This document shows, piece by piece, positions 20,466 to 22,607 of a stretch of DNA of 22,607 nucleotides. Origin of the DNA: Patescibacteria group bacterium UBA1875 (GTDB lineage: Bacteria; Patescibacteriota; CPR2; UBA1875). The notes under the pieces were generated by a model. That model ran no database searches, was not told where the DNA came from, and saw only the letters and a program-made list of their open reading frames with translations. A program made the position numbers and the translations under genes. The stretch covers positions 79,701-102,307 of the forward strand of contig DDHN01000008.1 of assembly GCA_002338125.1 (NCBI GenBank). The letters run 5' to 3'. The stretch's first letter is position 1. Every line of letters begins with the position of its first letter.

Positions 20466-22223
20466 ATGGAACTAAAAAGAAAAACTAAAAATATCGTTGA
20501 GGGCTTTACAAAAACTAAGAAAAGTCTTTCAGAGGCTAATCTAGACGACCTGACGAGAGTTTATAAAAAACTTTTAAAAAAGTTACCTGATATTTCCCAT
20601 CTTAAAAACATTGTATTGTTTATGGGAGTTGCTACCTTACTTATTTTTGTTCTTTTTGCTCAACGATTCTCTGCTTTAAATGAATATTTACCAATTGAGC
20701 CAAATAAGGGTGGTGTCTACTCTGGAGGAATAGTGGGAGAGATAAAACAGCTTAACCCACTTTATTCACCGACTAATTCAGCGGAAACTTCGGCAGTATC
20801 GCTGATTTTTTCGGGTCTTACCAAAAGAAGTAATAATAGAGAGGTAATCGGTGATTTGGCAGAGAGCTGGAAAATATCAAAGGACAAAACAACTTATACT
20901 TTTAAATTAAAAAATAATATCTTTTGGCACGATGGAGAGAAGTTAACAGCTAACGACGTTGTTTTTACATATAATACTATAATTAATCCCGATGTTGGTT
21001 CTCCTAGGCTTTCAACTTGGAGGGATGTAAAGATTGAGGCCCCAGATGAATCAACGGTTGTTTTCACCTTACCTAATGTTTATTCTTCTTTCATATATCT
21101 TACCGATGCTCCGATAATACCTGAGCATATTTTATCTGGGATATCTGCTGAAAACTTGCGTTCAGCAGAATTTTCAAAAAATCCAATAGGCTCAGGGCCC
21201 TATATCTTTGAGGAATTCAGGGAAATTAAGGATACCCAAGAGGTTCATCTTCTTGTTAACAAAAACTATTATGGTACCGTTCCTTATATCGAAGAAATCT
21301 ATTTGAAGGCCTATAAAAATTATTCTGATCTGACCGGGGCTTATGCTAAGAAGGAGGTTTATGGGATTGAGAAATTATTACCCTCTGAGATGATTAAAGA
21401 AAATCAACTTCCGAACATTGCTGTCTACAACCTTTCAATCCCCGAATATGAAGCATTATTTATGAATATGGCTTCCGGGACCCTTACTGATGAGCCGTTA
21501 AGAAAAGCTATTGCACTTGCAATTGATAAGGAAAAAATTATTAAAGAAATTTACCATGGGCAAGCGATAAAGATAGATTCACCTATACTACCGGGATTTC
21601 TTGGATATAACAGCAAGATCAAACAAAAATATGATTTGGCAGCTGCTAAAAAAATATTAAGAGGAGCAAAGTATACGGTTAACAAGGAGGGTAATTTATT
21701 CAAGGATAATAAAAAGATTTCTCTAAGGCTCGTTGTAAATGATGGTTATCTAAGAGTAAGAGAGGCAGAAACCATTGCTAAGATGATTGAGGAATTGGGT
21801 GTTGAAATAACGGTTGAAAGTTACCCTTTCAATGTTTTTATCGAAGAATATATTCGGCCTCGAAACTATGATCTTTTACTTGTATCCCAGAATTTAGGAG
21901 CTGACTCTGACATTTACTCCTTCTATCACTCAAATATGGCCGAAGACCCTGGCCTTAATTTTTCGGGAATTAGTGAGAGGCAAATAGATAAATATCTTGA
22001 AGAGGCTAGAACGATCCATGATCAAAATGAGAGATCAGAGAAGTATAAAGCTGTTTCGAAGTTCATCACAGATGCTTATCCTGCTGTATATATATGTTGG
22101 CCAAGCTATCTTTACGGTGTTTCCAATGAAGTAAAAGGAATCCATTCGATGAAGTTAATTGAGCCAAAAGATCGCTTTACCGATATCGCGGATTGGTACA
22201 TTAACGAGAAACGGGATAGGTAA
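20466..22223 (+). CDS. Oligopeptide-type ABC transporter substrate-binding protein, N-terminally anchored
   Basis: Family 5 extracellular solute-binding protein (OppA/DppA type), 585 aa, the receptor of an ABC importer for peptides or similar compounds. The fold begins near residue 85 (SGGIVGEIKQLNPLYSPTNSAETSAVSLIFSGLT) and includes the family block DLAESWKISKDKTTYTFKLKNNIFWHDGEKLTANDVVFTYNTI and later PLRKAIALAIDKEKII. It lacks a lipobox. Instead a 47-residue basic cytoplasmic segment precedes a single membrane helix (about 48-68, KNIVLFMGVATLLIFVLFAQRF), so it is probably a signal-anchored protein facing outward. No permease or ATPase genes are adjacent, so its transporter partner, if any, is elsewhere. 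It starts immediately after secG without a ribosome binding site, implying coupling. Confidence 0.92.
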   Translation: MELKRKTKNIVEGFTKTKKSLSEANLDDLTRVYKKLLKKLPDISHLKNIVLFMGVATLLIFVLFAQRFSALNEYLPIEPNKGGVYSGGIVGEIKQLNPLYSPTNSAETSAVSLIFSGLTKRSNNREVIGDLAESWKISKDKTTYTFKLKNNIFWHDGEKLTANDVVFTYNTIINPDVGSPRLSTWRDVKIEAPDESTVVFTLPNVYSSFIYLTDAPIIPEHILSGISAENLRSAEFSKNPIGSGPYIFEEFREIKDTQEVHLLVNKNYYGTVPYIEEIYLKAYKNYSDLTGAYAKKEVYGIEKLLPSEMIKENQLPNIAVYNLSIPEYEALFMNMASGTLTDEPLRKAIALAIDKEKIIKEIYHGQAIKIDSPILPGFLGYNSKIKQKYDLAAAKKILRGAKYTVNKEGNLFKDNKKISLRLVVNDGYLRVREAETIAKMIEELGVEITVESYPFNVFIEEYIRPRNYDLLLVSQNLGADSDIYSFYHSNMAEDPGLNFSGISERQIDKYLEEARTIHDQNERSEKYKAVSKFITDAYPAVYICWPSYLYGVSNEVKGIHSMKLIEPKDRFTDIADWYINEKRDR

Positions 22224-22228
22224 TTCCG

Positions 22229-22257
22229 TTGACTTTAAACTGAATTTGGGCTATTAT
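22229..22257 (+). promoter_or_regulatory. Promoter of the tRNA array
   Basis: TTGACT (22229-22234) and TATTAT (22252-22257) are 17 bp apart, five of six consensus bases each. Transcription should begin near 22264, about 36 nt before the first tRNA. Confidence 0.72.
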
Positions 22258-22299
22258 TTCCTTTGCGAAGCAGTTTTTTTCTATAGCCATTTAACAATT

Positions 22300-22387
<88 letters not shown>

Positions 22388-22398
22388 TTAATAATTGA

Positions 22399-22474
22399 GG
22401 CGAGATAGCTCAGTTGGTAGAGCGAAGGACTGAAAATCCTTGCGTCCCCGGTTCAAATCCGGGTCTCGCCACCA
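22399..22474 (+). tRNA. tRNA-Phe (anticodon GAA)
   Basis: Acceptor stem GGCGAGA/TCTCGCC, D arm GCTCAGTTGGTAGAGC, anticodon stem AAGGA/TCCTT around CTGAAAA (anticodon GAA), T arm CCCGG-TTCAAAT-CCGGG, CCA encoded. It lies 11 nt after tRNA-Leu. Confidence 0.97.
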
Positions 22475-22478
22475 TCAA

Positions 22479-22555
22479 GGGTGCTTAGCTCAGCTGGTTA
22501 GAGCGTCTGGTTTACACCCAGAAGGTCGAGGGTTCGAATCCCCCAGCACCCACCA
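22479..22555 (+). tRNA. tRNA-Val (anticodon TAC)
   Basis: Acceptor stem GGGTGCT/AGCACCC, D arm GCTCAGCTGGTTAGAGC, anticodon stem TCTGG/CCAGA around TTTACAC (anticodon TAC), T loop TTCGAAT, CCA encoded. It lies 4 nt after tRNA-Phe. Confidence 0.97.
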
Positions 22556-22564
22556 TCACGTCCT

Positions 22565-22607
22565 GCGAGAGTAGCTCAGTTGGCTAGAGCGCAACCTTGC
22601 CAAGGTT
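22565..22607 (+). tRNA. tRNA-Gly (anticodon GCC), truncated by window end
   Basis: The 5' acceptor strand GCGAGAG, D arm GCTCAGTTGGCTAGAGC and anticodon loop TTGCCAA (anticodon GCC) after CAACC are present; the sequence ends in the 3' side of the anticodon stem. It lies 9 nt after tRNA-Val, so the array continues beyond the window. Confidence 0.9.

Noticed and set aside
22261..22280. T7 run preceded by a short GC-containing stem between the tRNA promoter and tRNA-Leu
   Set aside because: The possible stem is only about 3 bp, and termination here would silence the tRNA array that the promoter serves.

Overview
The window is an AT-rich bacterial chromosome segment, densely packed and almost entirely housekeeping. 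It reads best as a Candidate Phyla Radiation (Patescibacteria)-like genome. The reasons are compact spacing, shortened versions of large proteins (SMC of 843 aa, UvrC of 465 aa), lysine/glutamate-rich tails on small RNA-binding proteins, and several tiny unassigned genes. The lineage is an inference from gene content and style; no marker phylogeny was possible. TGA is used as a normal stop (murC, nusB, uvrC), so this is not one of the TGA-recoded lineages. Three genes (smc, rpsP, a histidine kinase) start at TTG, each behind a good Shine-Dalgarno sequence.

Layout. 1-8106 (+): the 3' part of leuS, then yceD-rpmF (rRNA accumulation factor and ribosomal protein L32), nusB-rnc (overlapping; rRNA antitermination and RNase III), and smc-murC. 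8103-9762 (+): rpsP-khpA-trmD, a trimmed form of the usual rpsP-khpA-rimM-trmD-rplS cluster, starting at a near-consensus promoter that overlaps the murC stop codon. 9767-11852 (-): a hairpin terminator, a 91-aa protein of unknown function with its own promoter, and a two-TM PAS histidine kinase without a response regulator in view. 11886-20147 (+): a single-cluster ferredoxin divergent from the kinase, then uvrB, uvrA, uvrC (the complete nucleotide-excision-repair nuclease), yvcK overlapping uvrC by ATGA, a 51-aa gene, an RNHCP zinc protein, and a 66-aa gene ending in a strong terminator. 20211-22223 (+): secG and an oligopeptide-type substrate-binding protein held by an N-terminal membrane anchor. 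22229-22607 (+): a promoter followed by a tRNA array Leu(GAG)-Phe(GAA)-Val(TAC)-Gly(GCC), all CCA-encoding where complete, the last cut by the window end.

There is no gene-free stretch longer than about 120 bases. Promoters can be read directly at eleven places. All have exactly 17 bp between a TTGACA-like and a TAAAAT/TATAAT-like hexamer, and several carry an extended TGN. Some lie so close to the start codon that trmD, secG and uvrB appear to be translated from leaderless or nearly leaderless mRNAs.

No mobile element, CRISPR array or prophage was seen. The least ordinary things are the SMC without a recognisable hinge domain, the shortened UvrC, two self-contained GC-richer small genes (91 aa and 66 aa), and RNA hairpins and tail repeats around rpsP/khpA.
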